A DNA stretch of 42,048 nucleotides. It comes from an uncultured Clostridia bacterium (GTDB lineage: Bacteria; Bacillota; Clostridia; TANB77; CAG-508). How positions within the stretch are numbered: the stretch's first letter is position 1; the number at the start of each line of letters is the position of its first letter. The notes beneath the pieces were generated by a model, which was not told the origin of the DNA, searched no databases, and saw only the letters and a list, made by a program, of their open reading frames with translations. The DNA lies in contig CALYAJ010000013.1 in NCBI GenBank assembly GCA_944393485.1, positions 1 to 42,048 of the forward strand. Direction: 5' to 3'. The position numbers and the translations under genes were made by a program. This document shows, in pieces, positions 1 to 7,492 of this stretch.

Positions 1-30
1 TAGAACAGTTTATTTATAGAGCAATTTTGA

Positions 31-58
31 GGGTGAAAAATTTTTAAATAATTTTCCC
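31..58 (+). terminator. weak terminator-like hairpin at the left edge
   Basis: GGG at 31-33 can pair with CCC at 56-58, extended inward by A-runs facing T-runs. It probably closes a gene lying left of the window. The stem is AT-rich and interrupted, so the call is weak. Confidence 0.3.
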
Positions 59-66
59 GAAATAAA

Positions 67-122
67 TTGACACTATCTATGCAGGAACATAATTTGATTT
101 TTATGTTAATTAGTGGTAAAAT
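67..122 (+). promoter_or_regulatory. overlapping sigma-A promoters for the 145-aa gene
   Basis: There are two plausible promoters. One is TTGACA (67-72), 17 bp, TAATTT (90-95). The other is TTGATT (94-99), 17 bp, TAAAAT (117-122) with an extended TG two bases upstream of the -10. The second resembles the TGG-TATAAT promoter of the MYG1 gene at 40213-40241. Both precede the ribosome-binding site at 146-152. Confidence 0.6.
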
Positions 123-158
123 AATATTATAAAACAGTTGAAATAAGGAGGATACCAA

Positions 159-596
159 ATGAGAGGAATGAAACTCGTATTTGACACATGTATTGAATAC
201 ATGGATTACGTAAAAGCACGGAAGAGCCGGGCAAAAGAAATAACAGAAGAGCTCGAGAAAATGGGAGAAATAAAAATAGAGCTCAAAAATGAAAGGCTCT
301 GGGAAGAAAGCATCAAAACTGAGTATGATGCGAAGCTTCAAAAGATTGCAACAAAATGGGCGAAAGCCATGGAGTTGCTTATGGCAAGAGGATTCGACCT
401 CGAAGAAATTGCTGGAGAAGCACTGGATATCTGTGATCCATATGATGGATTAACAGGTTATGCAGAAAGCTATTTGGTAAGTCTGCTTTCACAGTGTTGG
501 CAATACGGAGATAATCTCCGCCTCTGGTACAACAAGAATCATGGCGGGTATGTAGGCAAAGGTATCGCCAATCCTGCCAAAATGATTATAGGGTAA
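159..596 (+). CDS. hypothetical protein, WQYG family (145 aa)
   Basis: I do not recognise this family. The start is supported by AAGGAGG at 146-152, six bases before the ATG. The N-terminal half is charged and helical. The C-terminal half (about 72-145) has a hydrophobic helix, a WQYGDN motif, and an ending of the type Tyr-Asn-Lys...Asn-Pro-Ala. This half aligns with the 75-aa ORF at 8926-9153 (WQHGEE, YNAK, VNPA), so the two are related. Arg codons CGG and CGC and Leu codon CTC occur here, unlike the AGA/TTA-dominated neighbours, which suggests transfer from a less AT-rich relative. The gene stands alone with its own promoter and terminator. It has no signal peptide and no catalytic motif that I can name. 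Confidence 0.8.
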   Translation: MRGMKLVFDTCIEYMDYVKARKSRAKEITEELEKMGEIKIELKNERLWEESIKTEYDAKLQKIATKWAKAMELLMARGFDLEEIAGEALDICDPYDGLTGYAESYLVSLLSQCWQYGDNLRLWYNKNHGGYVGKGIANPAKMIIG

Positions 597-604
597 AACC
601 TATT

Positions 605-647
605 AAAAGGTTTCTTTTTCTCTAACGAGAAAGGGAGACCTTTTTTT
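605..647 (+). terminator. intrinsic terminator of the 145-aa gene
   Basis: An A-rich 5' arm with AAGGTTTC faces a 3' arm ending GAGACC, with a CTC/GAG inner stem around TAAC, followed by seven T. It lies 9 bp after the stop codon. Confidence 0.8.
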
Positions 648-749
648 AAATAAACAAACAAATATATGAAAAAATATTTATATGAAATAAATAGAAGGTA
701 AAATGGCACTCTTTTTGTGTATATAGAAAATAGTTTAATTTGTCAGACG

Positions 750-778
750 TTGACAGATTATGTAAAACAGCATATAAT
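750..778 (+). promoter_or_regulatory. consensus sigma-A promoter of the 57-aa gene
   Basis: TTGACA (750-755), 17 bp, TATAAT (773-778) is a perfect consensus match. A short inverted repeat, TGTCA at 741-745 and TGACA overlapping the -35, could be an operator. Confidence 0.8.
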
Positions 779-816
779 GTTATTGTCACAACAATTGCAA
801 AAAAAGGAGGAACATT

Positions 817-990
817 ATGACTAAAGTAAACATTCCTAGCAGAAATATACGGCACCGAAAAGGTCAGGCAGATGTAAATGCAGGTGTTGTAATAGTACAT
901 CAAATTGAGGCAGATCCGGAGGATTCTGTAAATAAGAAGGGAAAAAAGGAGTGTACAGAAACCGCTGTGGATATAGCGGAGAGACAGTAA
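817..990 (+). CDS. small hypothetical protein (57 aa)
   Basis: The ATG at 817 follows AAAGGAGG at 803-810 with good spacing, and the frame runs to TAA at 988-990. The protein is polar and lacks membrane segments. It starts MTKVNIPSRNIRHRKG and ends with a Lys/Glu-rich tail. It uses CGG and CGA codons for Arg, unlike most of the window. It sits alone between a perfect-consensus promoter (750-778) and a terminator (1017-1063), so real expression is likely. I recognise no family. It could be a short regulatory peptide or an antitoxin-like remnant, but nothing in the sequence decides this. Confidence 0.6.
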   Translation: MTKVNIPSRNIRHRKGQADVNAGVVIVHQIEADPEDSVNKKGKKECTETAVDIAERQ

Positions 991-1016
991 ATCTGTCGGT
1001 CATAATTAACTGAAAA

Positions 1017-1063
1017 AAGAGGAGTATACAGGAATGATGTAAATACTGTATGCTCCTCTTTGC
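1017..1063 (+). terminator. terminator after the 57-aa gene
   Basis: AAGAGGAGTATACAG (1017-1031) pairs with CTGTATGCTCCTCTT (1046-1060) with one G-U pair. The T-tract is short. Confidence 0.7.
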
Positions 1064-1120
1064 TTACTATATAGTTAATTTTGATTTATTTAGTAATTAA
1101 AAAAATATATTTATTCAAAA

Positions 1121-1152
1121 AATAATCTGTTATATATTGACAGATTATTTTT
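1121..1152 (+). terminator. AT-rich hairpin with T-tract just before the cad operon
   Basis: AATAATCTGT (1121-1130) and ACAGATTATT (1140-1149) form a perfect 10-bp inverted repeat followed by a run of T. It reads as a weak intrinsic terminator. The -35 TTGACA (1137-1142) of the cadC promoter lies in its loop and 3' arm, so it may instead be a regulatory site. Confidence 0.5.
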
Positions 1153-1165
1153 TTTGTTTTATCAT
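1137..1165 (+). promoter_or_regulatory. cadC-cadA promoter
   Basis: TTGACA (1137-1142), 17 bp, TATCAT (1160-1165). The -10 element overlaps the first operator half-site, as expected for repression by an ArsR-family protein. Confidence 0.75.
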
Positions 1166-1202
1166 ATGAATAAGTAATCATATGAACAAACATTCATATG
1201 AT
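1161..1202 (+). promoter_or_regulatory. CadC-type operator with three half-sites
   Basis: ATCATATGAA occurs at 1161-1170 and 1177-1186, and its exact reverse complement TTCATATGAT at 1193-1202. Successive copies start 16 bp apart. The last two form a perfect palindrome with a 6-bp spacer, while the first is a direct-repeat half-site over the -10. This is the probable binding site for the ArsR-type regulator encoded immediately downstream. Confidence 0.8.
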
Positions 1203-1218
1203 ATAAAGGGAGGTAAAA

Positions 1219-1599
1219 ATGGAAGAAGATAAATTAGTGTGTGCAGAAAATTGCCCACATATAAATAAAATAAACAAGGTAAAGGAAAGAGAACCAAAAG
1301 CGGACGAATATGCAAAATTATCAAACATGTTTAAATTATTTTCTGATGAAACAAGATTAAAAATAATATGTAGTTTATTAAAAGAAGAATTATGTGTTTG
1401 TGATTTATGCGAATTATTAAATTTAAATCAATCACAAGTATCACATCAATTGCAACTTTTAAGAAATAGCAAATTAGTAAAATTTAGAAGAGAGGGTAAG
1501 CAAATTTTTTATAGTTTAAATGATGAACATGTAGAGCTTATTATACAAATGGCATTAGATCATATTTTAGAGGAGGAAGAAAAAAATGAGTTGTTGTAG
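1219..1599 (+). CDS. cadC: ArsR/SmtB metal-sensing repressor, CadC type
   Basis: This is a winged-helix repressor of 126 aa that should release DNA when Cd, Pb or Zn binds. Both metal sites of CadC are visible. The thiolate site is C8 and C12 in the N-terminal arm plus C59 and C61 in ELCVCDL. The second, dimer-interface site has D102, H104, H115 and E118 in the last helix, matching the spacing of the known CadC/CzrA site. The recognition helix lies in NQSQVSHQLQLLR. The gene starts 16 bp after the operator, behind GGGAGG. Its last codons overlap the cadA start by 14 bp, so the two are translationally linked. Confidence 0.93.
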   Translation: MEEDKLVCAENCPHINKINKVKEREPKADEYAKLSNMFKLFSDETRLKIICSLLKEELCVCDLCELLNLNQSQVSHQLQLLRNSKLVKFRREGKQIFYSLNDEHVELIIQMALDHILEEEEKNELL

Positions 1600-3433
1600 T
1601 TATGATCATTGTGAAGAAAAAGAAAATAAAAAAGGAGAAATTATCTTATATATATTATCACTAATTGTATTTGGAATAGGATTTATTCCTGCATTTGCAG
1701 AATATAAATTATGGATATATTTAGTCGCAGTTTTACTTGCTGGATATGATTTATTAATAAAAGGAATAAAAAACCTTTTTAAGCTTAATTTTGAAGAAAG
1801 TACATTAATGACAATTGCAATAATTGGTGCATTTATAAAAGGTGAATATGCTGAAAGTTGTATGGTTGTGCTATTATTTAAATTAGGAGAATTCTTAGAA
1901 GAATTTGCAGAAGAGAAATCTAATAAAAATATAGAAGATATAACTAAAATAAAAGCAAATAATGCAAATTTAATTGATGGAGAAGATATAAAAGTAATTA
2001 AAGTAGAAGATGTAAAAATAGGTGATAAATTACTTGTAAAACCAGGAGAAAAAATACCTGTTGATGGAATTGTTACATCTGGGGAATCTCAAATAGATGC
2101 ATCACCAATAACTGGCGAAAGTAAGCCAGTAAAAGTTAAAACTGGAAATGAAGTTGTTTCTGGAAGTATTAATTTAAGTAGTGTTTTATACATAAAAGCA
2201 GAAAAAGAATATAAAGATTCTATGGCATCACAAATAATAGATTTAGTATATGAAGCAACAAATAATAAAGGTAAAACAGAGAAATTTATAACTAAATTTT
2301 CTAAAATATATACACCAATAGTAATTGTAATAGCACTTTTATTAGTAATAGTTCCATTAATATTAGGATTAGATACGAATAAATGGATAGATATAGCATT
2401 ATTCTTCTTAGTAGCATCTTGTCCATGTAGTTTAGTAATATCTATACCATTATCATTCTTCTCTTGTATTGGGGCAATTTCTAAAAAAGGAATGATAATA
2501 AAAGGAACAAAACATATAGAAAATCTTGCAAAAACAGATATTTTAGCATTTGATAAAACAGGAACTCTAACAACAGGTAAAATGGTTATAGATGAACTTA
2601 AAGCTACTAAAATAGATGAAAATAAAATGTTAGAATATATTTATAGTATAGAAAGTTTATCTAATCATCCTATAGCAACTGCAGTAACATCTTATAAAAA
2701 AGATGTAAATAAATTAGAAGTAAAAGATTATAAAGAATATTCAGGACATGGTTTGTATGGAATTATAGAAGGAAAAGAAATATTATTTGGAAATAAAAAA
2801 TTATTAGAAAAATATAATGTAGATACAAAAGATTATGTTCAAAATACAATAACACTTGCTATTGATAAACAGATTGTAGGTTATATAACATTAAAAGAGG
2901 AATTAAGAGATAATGTCGAAAATATATTAACAGAATTAAAAGATGTTGGACTTAAAGATGTAGCAATACTAACAGGTGATAATAAGAAAGCTGCAAAGAA
3001 TATTGCTGATAAATTAAATATTTCAAAAGTATATGCAGAATTATTACCACAGGAAAAATTGAACAAAGTAAAAGAATTACAATCAGAAAAAAATAAAGTA
3101 ACATTTTTAGGAGATGGAATTAATGACAGTCCAGTAATTGCTACTGCAGATTTTGGAATGAGTATGGGAACAGGCTCAGAGATTGCAAATAACACAGCAG
3201 ATGGAATATTAATTTCTAATGATATTGGAATGTTACCTAAAATAATAAAAATAGCCAAAAAAACAATGAGAATTGTTAAATTTAATATAACATTCTCATT
3301 ACTTGCAAAATTAGTAGTACTAATAGTTGGATTATTTGGAACAGCACCAATATGGCTTGCAGTATTAGCAGATACAGGTGTTACATTACTTACAGTATTA
3401 AATGCATTAAGAATATTAAGAAAAGGAATTTAG
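1586..3433 (+). CDS. cadA: P1B-type Cd/Zn/Pb efflux ATPase
   Basis: This 615-aa membrane pump exports divalent soft metals. Visible motifs are TGES (176-179), the membrane metal site CPC (279-281), the phosphorylated Asp in DKTGT (D323), the HP dipeptide (361-362), GDGIND (509-514), and an Asp-x-Gly (596-598) in the last membrane helix. The CPC plus that late Asp points to the Zn/Cd/Pb subgroup rather than the Cu pumps. It lacks the usual N-terminal heavy-metal-associated domain. A short Cys/His-containing leader (MSCCSYDHC) stands in its place. It is the second gene of the operon controlled by CadC. Confidence 0.93.
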   Translation: MSCCSYDHCEEKENKKGEIILYILSLIVFGIGFIPAFAEYKLWIYLVAVLLAGYDLLIKGIKNLFKLNFEESTLMTIAIIGAFIKGEYAESCMVVLLFKLGEFLEEFAEEKSNKNIEDITKIKANNANLIDGEDIKVIKVEDVKIGDKLLVKPGEKIPVDGIVTSGESQIDASPITGESKPVKVKTGNEVVSGSINLSSVLYIKAEKEYKDSMASQIIDLVYEATNNKGKTEKFITKFSKIYTPIVIVIALLLVIVPLILGLDTNKWIDIALFFLVASCPCSLVISIPLSFFSCIGAISKKGMIIKGTKHIENLAKTDILAFDKTGTLTTGKMVIDELKATKIDENKMLEYIYSIESLSNHPIATAVTSYKKDVNKLEVKDYKEYSGHGLYGIIEGKEILFGNKKLLEKYNVDTKDYVQNTITLAIDKQIVGYITLKEELRDNVENILTELKDVGLKDVAILTGDNKKAAKNIADKLNISKVYAELLPQEKLNKVKELQSEKNKVTFLGDGINDSPVIATADFGMSMGTGSEIANNTADGILISNDIGMLPKIIKIAKKTMRIVKFNITFSLLAKLVVLIVGLFGTAPIWLAVLADTGVTLLTVLNALRILRKGI

Positions 3434-3474
3434 TGGCAATACAAAAAATACCTTTCTTAAGAAAATAGATAAAT

Positions 3475-3512
3475 TAAAAGGAAAGCAAATTAGTATATAG
3501 CTTTCCTTTTTT
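3475..3512 (+). terminator. terminator of cadC-cadA
   Basis: AAGGAAAGC and GCTTTCCTTTTTT form a strong stem ending in a T-run, 40 bp after the cadA stop. Confidence 0.85.
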
Positions 3513-3536
3513 GGTTTTAGTAAAACAAACAAAATG

Positions 3537-3565
3537 TTGAAAAAATCAAAAAATGTTGATATAAT
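3537..3565 (+). promoter_or_regulatory. mtaB promoter
   Basis: TTGAAA (3537-3542), 17 bp, TATAAT (3560-3565) with an extended TGA upstream of the -10. Confidence 0.8.
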
Positions 3566-3594
3566 AACCATTAAATTGAAGAAAGAGGGAAAAA

Positions 3595-4893
3595 ATGAAA
3601 GTAGCATTTTATACATTAGGTTGTAAAGTAAATCAATATGAAACAAACGGAATGATACAGGCTTTTTTAGAAAAAGGATATGAAATAGTAGATTTTTCTG
3701 AAAAAGCCGATATATATGTAATAAATACATGTACAGTTACAAGTGTGTCAGATAAAAAATCTAGACAAATGATTAGAAGAACAAAACAATTAAATCCAGA
3801 TGCAACAGTTGTAGCCGTTGGTTGTTATGCACAAGTTGCAAAAGATAAATTAGAAGAAATAAAAGATATAGATTTAATATTAGGAATTAGCGAGAAAACA
3901 GAAATAGTAAAATTTGTTGAAGAAGAATTAAAAAATAAAAAACAAATTGAATATATTTCAGACGTTATGCATCAAAAAGAATTTGTAGACTTTGGAACAG
4001 TAAATTATACAGATAAAAATAGAGTGGCAATTAAAGTTCAAGATGGATGTAATCAATTTTGTACATATTGTATAATTCCATATGCAAGAGGCCGTATCCG
4101 TAGTAGAAAAATAGAAAATGTAAAAAAAGAAGTTGAAGAATTAGCTAAAAAAGGAATAAAAGAAATCGTAATTACTGGAATTCATGTAGCATCATATGGC
4201 AAAGATTTAGATGAAGATATATCATTAATAGATTTATTAGAAGAAATTAATAAAATAGATGGAATAGAAAGAATAAGATTAAGTTCATTAGAACCAACAT
4301 TAATTACAGAAGATTTTGTTAACAGATTAAGCAAATTAGAAAAAATATGTGACCATTTTCATTTGTCATTACAAAGCGGATGCGATGAAACATTAAAAAG
4401 AATGAATAGGCATTATACTACAGAACAATTTAAAAATGCTACAAAATTATTAAGAAAAACATATCCTAATGTAGCATTAACAACAGATGTAATAGTTGGA
4501 TTCCCAGGTGAAACAGATGAAGAATTTGAAAAGACATATAAATTTTTAGAAGAAATTAATTTCTATAAAATGCATGTATTTAAATATTCACCAAGACATG
4601 GAACAAAGGCGGAAAAAATGCCTAATCAAATTGATGGAAATATAAAAGAAGAAAGAAGTAATAGATTAATAGAATTGTCAGATAAAAACGAAATAGAACA
4701 AAATAAAACATATATTGGAAAAAATTTAAAAGTATTAATTGAAGAAAAAGAAGATGGATATTACAAAGGTCATACAACAAATTATATAATAGTAAAAATA
4801 AAAGATGATATGCCAAATTTGGAAAATGAAATTGTAAATGCGAAAATTATAGAATTAGATGGAATAGAATTAATAGGAAAATTAGAAAAATAA
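3595..4893 (+). CDS. mtaB: tRNA t6A37 methylthiotransferase MtaB
   Basis: This radical SAM enzyme of 432 aa adds a methylthio group to t6A at position 37 of ANN-decoding tRNAs. The N-terminal UPF0004 domain carries three cluster cysteines (C10, C46, C77). The radical SAM motif C152-x3-C156-x2-C159 is in GCNQFCTYC. A TRAM-like RNA-binding segment fills the C-terminus (about 370-432). The length is normal for MtaB, and the GCKVNQYE start is typical of MtaB rather than MiaB or RimO. It is preceded by a good promoter. Confidence 0.93.
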   Translation: MKVAFYTLGCKVNQYETNGMIQAFLEKGYEIVDFSEKADIYVINTCTVTSVSDKKSRQMIRRTKQLNPDATVVAVGCYAQVAKDKLEEIKDIDLILGISEKTEIVKFVEEELKNKKQIEYISDVMHQKEFVDFGTVNYTDKNRVAIKVQDGCNQFCTYCIIPYARGRIRSRKIENVKKEVEELAKKGIKEIVITGIHVASYGKDLDEDISLIDLLEEINKIDGIERIRLSSLEPTLITEDFVNRLSKLEKICDHFHLSLQSGCDETLKRMNRHYTTEQFKNATKLLRKTYPNVALTTDVIVGFPGETDEEFEKTYKFLEEINFYKMHVFKYSPRHGTKAEKMPNQIDGNIKEERSNRLIELSDKNEIEQNKTYIGKNLKVLIEEKEDGYYKGHTTNYIIVKIKDDMPNLENEIVNAKIIELDGIELIGKLEK

Positions 4894-4954
4894 TATTGAT
4901 AAAATTATATTGTTATAGTAAACTAAAAAAAGAAGTTATACGAAGGAGAAAGAT

Positions 4955-5071
4955 ATGGAAGAAAGAGATCCAAATAAATTTTATTTAGTTGTTAAAGTGA
5001 GTAGATGGACTAAAATTAGAAATTTCTTTATTTTAAAATTTAGAAGAAATAGGAGATATGTTAATGAATAA
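4955..5071 (+). CDS. 38-aa leader ORF upstream of the TetR gene
   Basis: The ATG at 4955 has a strong AAGGAGA six to eight bases upstream. The peptide is basic, with an Arg-rich end (RRNRRYVNE). Its stop (5069-5071) overlaps the start of the following regulator, so it may couple translation to that gene. No family is recognised. Confidence 0.5.
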   Translation: MEERDPNKFYLVVKVSRWTKIRNFFILKFRRNRRYVNE

Positions 5072-5630
5072 AACAAAAAGAAAGATATTTGAAACTGCAA
5101 TGCAATTATTTGCAGATAAAGGATATGAAGCAACAAGTATAGAAGAAATAACAGCTACAGTAGGTGTGGCTAAAGGAACATTATATTATCATTTTTCTAG
5201 CAAAGAAGAAATATTCAATTTTTTAGTAGAAGAGGGAATGAAATTACTAAAAAACAGTATAAAAATTAAAACAGATAAAGTTTCAAATTATATAGATAAA
5301 ATAAGAGCAATTATTTTAATACAAATTAAGGTTATAGTAAAATATGAAAGTTTAATTACTATAATACTTAGTCAAATGTGGGGCAAAGAAGAAAGAAATA
5401 AAAGAAGTAGGCAATATGTATTAGAATATATTGAAATTATTGAAAAAATAATTAAAGAAGGAATAGAAAAAGGAGAGATAATTGCGGGAGATCCTTCTGC
5501 AATTGCTTCAGAGATATTTAGTGTTACATGTTCTTGTTTAATATATAAATTTAAATTAGGTGAAGAAATAGATATCCAAACTATGTTTAGGGAAATAGAG
5601 AAAACAGTAATAAATGGATTAAAAGTTTAA
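5064..5630 (+). CDS. TetR/AcrR family transcriptional regulator
   Basis: This is a 188-aa regulator with an N-terminal TetR helix-turn-helix (GYEATSIEEITATVGVAKG followed by TLYYHFSSKEEIF) and a variable helical ligand domain. I chose ATG 5064 over 5058 because AGGAG at 5051-5055 is only two bases from the earlier ATG but eight from the later one. The start overlaps the stop of the 38-aa leader ORF. No adjacent transporter is obvious, and the next gene has its own promoter, so the target is unknown. It may regulate itself. Confidence 0.88.
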   Translation: MNKTKRKIFETAMQLFADKGYEATSIEEITATVGVAKGTLYYHFSSKEEIFNFLVEEGMKLLKNSIKIKTDKVSNYIDKIRAIILIQIKVIVKYESLITIILSQMWGKEERNKRSRQYVLEYIEIIEKIIKEGIEKGEIIAGDPSAIASEIFSVTCSCLIYKFKLGEEIDIQTMFREIEKTVINGLKV

Positions 5631-5690
5631 TATTACATATATATTACAACCATGTAACAAAAATGAAATGAATTATTAAACCTAAAGATA

Positions 5691-5719
5691 TTGTAGTTTA
5701 TTGTAGAAAGATGTATAAT
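5691..5719 (+). promoter_or_regulatory. promoter of the coiled-coil gene
   Basis: TTGTAG (5691-5696), 17 bp, TATAAT (5714-5719). Confidence 0.6.
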
Positions 5720-5765
5720 AACTTTAGTATTTCAGAATTTACATATGATGAAGGAGGGAATTTAC

Positions 5766-6731
5766 ATGTCTAGATCTGGCATAGTAAATGTTAGAATGGT
5801 AATAACTGAGGAGAAGATATTATCAAATATAGAAAAAGTTCATAAAATGATTAATCCTAAAAGTAAGAAGAAAATTGTTCAATTAGAAGAAGATACTTAT
5901 TTTAAGGATTTAGTTGAAGCCATTAAAACATATTTGATAGAATATCCAAAGAAACAGAATTTCCCTGCAAGCGTATATAATGCTGCATTTAATTTAGTAG
6001 AATTTACAACAAAAGAATTTGAGGAAAATACTAAACAAATAGAGGAATTGATTCGTCAAAGAGAAACAAATATTAGTTTAGGTGAAAAGCTAAAAGAATT
6101 ACTACAAAAAGCTGAAAACAAAGAAAAAAATTGGAAAGATGATGTTAAAGAAGCTCAAGATTCTTTTGATGAAGATATAATAAATACATTATTAATAGTT
6201 GGAAGATCTAGAAGTAAAGAAACAGACCACTATAAAGATGCTTTAAAATTATTAAATGCTAGAATATCAAATTTGGAATCTAATTTACATATAGAAATTG
6301 ATATGGAGAGAATTGAAGATAGATCAAAAGCATTAAGTTATATTGGTATAGAAATTGCAGATGCGCTAAAAGAAATTCCAGCTCCAGCAGGAAATAGTGT
6401 AGAAGAGGTTGTTGAAGAAGCTAAGCCAGTTGAAAAGGTTAAAAAAGCAAAAGTTCAAAAGAAAGAAAAGAAAGCTAAAGTTGCAACAGTTGTAGAAGAA
6501 CCAAAAGAAGAAAAGGCAGAAGTAAAAGTTGCAGAAGAAGTAAAAACAGTTGAACCAATAATAAATGAAGTAGAAACTAAAGAAACTTATGAACCTGAAA
6601 CTTTTGAAGCTAAACCAAGCTTATGGCAAAGAATAAAAAACAGCAAATTTGTAAGAACAATTAAATATATTATGAGTATTAGAGTTGTTCTTGAAGTTCC
6701 TGCTTTACCTGAGGGAAAATCTGAAAACTAG
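5766..6731 (+). CDS. hypothetical coiled-coil protein with a Lys/Glu/Ala-rich linker
   Basis: I do not recognise this 321-aa protein. ATG 5766 is chosen because AAGGAGGG at 5751-5758 lies just upstream; an earlier in-frame ATG at 5745 lacks such a site. Residues 1 to about 210 are helical and charged, with coiled-coil character. About 216-275 is a low-complexity Lys/Glu/Val/Ala stretch. The last ~45 residues are different: a Trp-containing basic helix (SLWQRIKNSKFVRTIKYI) followed by a hydrophobic end, perhaps a membrane or partner contact. No signal peptide or enzyme motif is visible. It is transcribed alone. Confidence 0.75.
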   Translation: MSRSGIVNVRMVITEEKILSNIEKVHKMINPKSKKKIVQLEEDTYFKDLVEAIKTYLIEYPKKQNFPASVYNAAFNLVEFTTKEFEENTKQIEELIRQRETNISLGEKLKELLQKAENKEKNWKDDVKEAQDSFDEDIINTLLIVGRSRSKETDHYKDALKLLNARISNLESNLHIEIDMERIEDRSKALSYIGIEIADALKEIPAPAGNSVEEVVEEAKPVEKVKKAKVQKKEKKAKVATVVEEPKEEKAEVKVAEEVKTVEPIINEVETKETYEPETFEAKPSLWQRIKNSKFVRTIKYIMSIRVVLEVPALPEGKSEN

Positions 6732-6770
6732 TAAAATGTAACTTTTTAACATAAATGTAACCAATAAAAT

Positions 6771-6802
6771 TAGGGCGTTATCTTTTCATAGATAACGCCC
6801 TA
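6771..6802. terminator. 12-bp GC-containing hairpin without a T-tract
   Basis: TAGGGCGTTATC (6771-6782) and GATAACGCCCTA (6791-6802) pair perfectly around an 8-nt loop. The sequence after it is A-rich, not T-rich. It lies 39 bp after a stop codon and 30 bp before the tRNA promoter. It may terminate, block exonucleases, or bind a protein. Confidence 0.55.
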
Positions 6803-6832
6803 AAAAATATTATAAAAAATTGTAAAAAACTA

Positions 6833-6861
6833 TTGACATATTATATTAAACATAGTAAAAT
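6833..6861 (+). promoter_or_regulatory. tRNA operon promoter
   Basis: TTGACA (6833-6838), 17 bp, TAAAAT (6856-6861), placed 15 bp before the first tRNA. Confidence 0.8.
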
Positions 6862-6876
6862 AAATTTCGTTGACGA

Positions 6877-6953
6877 GCTCCCTTAGCTCAGTTGGTCAGA
6901 GCAACCGGCTCATAACCGGTGGGTCCAAGGTTCAAATCCTTGAGGGAGCACCA
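6877..6953 (+). tRNA. tRNA with CAT anticodon (Met, or Ile2)
   Basis: A full cloverleaf of 77 nt with encoded CCA. The anticodon CAT is at 6911-6913 in a CTCATAA loop. The acceptor stem has C4-G69 and C5-G68, which in other bacteria favour lysidine modification and hence tRNA-Ile2. Elongator Met cannot be excluded. It is clearly not initiator Met, because the three G-C pairs before the anticodon are absent. Confidence 0.92.
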
Positions 6954-6973
6954 TTTTTAAATTTATAATATTT

Positions 6974-7059
6974 GGGTAGGTGGCCGAGTGGCTAAAGGCG
7001 GCAGACTGTAAATCTGTTCTCATTTGAGTACGATGGTTCGAATCCATCCCTGCCCACCA
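6974..7059 (+). tRNA. tRNA-Tyr (GTA)
   Basis: A class II tRNA of 86 nt with a long variable arm, anticodon GTA at 7008-7010, a 7-bp acceptor stem with one G-U pair, and encoded CCA. It is cotranscribed with the CAT tRNA 20 bp upstream. Confidence 0.95.
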
Positions 7060-7094
7060 ATAAAGTATAAGTTAAACTTGTACTTTATTTTTTA
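7059..7094 (+). terminator. terminator of the tRNA pair
   Basis: AATAAAGTATAAG and CTTGTACTTTATT pair with one wobble around TTAAA, followed by a T-run. The 5' arm begins at the last base of the tRNA CCA. Confidence 0.8.
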
Positions 7095-7105
7095 CAGATA
7101 AAAAC

Positions 7106-7117
7106 AAACAAACGTTC
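7106..7117. promoter_or_regulatory. LexA-like box before the PD-(D/E)XK gene
   Basis: The reverse strand reads GAAC-N4-GTTT, one mismatch from the Firmicutes LexA core GAAC-N4-GTTC, and in the same form as the box upstream of dinB (27911-27922). It lies 16 bp before the start codon. Confidence 0.4.
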
Positions 7118-7132
7118 AAAAAAAGGGATCCA

Positions 7133-7492
7133 ATGAATTTTAATTCTAATAAAGAAAAAGGAAATACAGGATTGGGAATGGCGATAGCATACTTTACAGC
7201 TAATTCGTATATTGTTTCTATTCCTTTAAATGATATACAAGATTATGATTTATTAGTGGATAAAGAAGGTGTTGTTAGTAAAATACAAGTAAAGGCAACG
7301 GGTTGTAAAACAAAAAATAATATTTATCAAGTATCTTTAAAAAGTTGTGGAGGAACGAAAGGAAAAGAATATAAGACAATCATTAATACTGATGTAGATT
7401 ATATATTTATAGTAAATACAGAATTGAGTATGTATTTAATTCAAATAATTGAAATACATAATAAGAGTACTATTAATTTAGGTAAAAAATAG
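7133..7492 (+). CDS. PD-(D/E)XK endonuclease-like protein
   Basis: This 119-aa protein resembles the small PD-(D/E)XK nuclease family that includes bacterial homing-endonuclease relatives. The visible core is DYDLLVD (37-43, active-site Asp D39), then Q52-x-K54 in IQVKAT, then a strand ending DYIFIVN. The N-terminal helix KGNTGLGMAIAYF is family-like, although the Glu often seen there is absent. It is the first gene after the tRNA-Tyr terminator, with AAGGGA as ribosome-binding site. The C-terminus ends soon after a NKSTINLGKK segment, which may be slightly short. Confidence 0.7.
   Translation: MNFNSNKEKGNTGLGMAIAYFTANSYIVSIPLNDIQDYDLLVDKEGVVSKIQVKATGCKTKNNIYQVSLKSCGGTKGKEYKTIINTDVDYIFIVNTELSMYLIQIIEIHNKSTINLGKK

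Noticed and set aside
646..903. 85-codon minus-strand frame over the 57-aa gene
   Set aside because: It runs antisense across a terminator, a consensus promoter and a well-signalled small gene, has no ribosome-binding site, and its translation looks like noncoding AT-rich DNA.
1121..1149. second CadC operator
   Set aside because: The inverted repeat has a different sequence from ATCATATGAA and looks more like a terminator with a T-tract.
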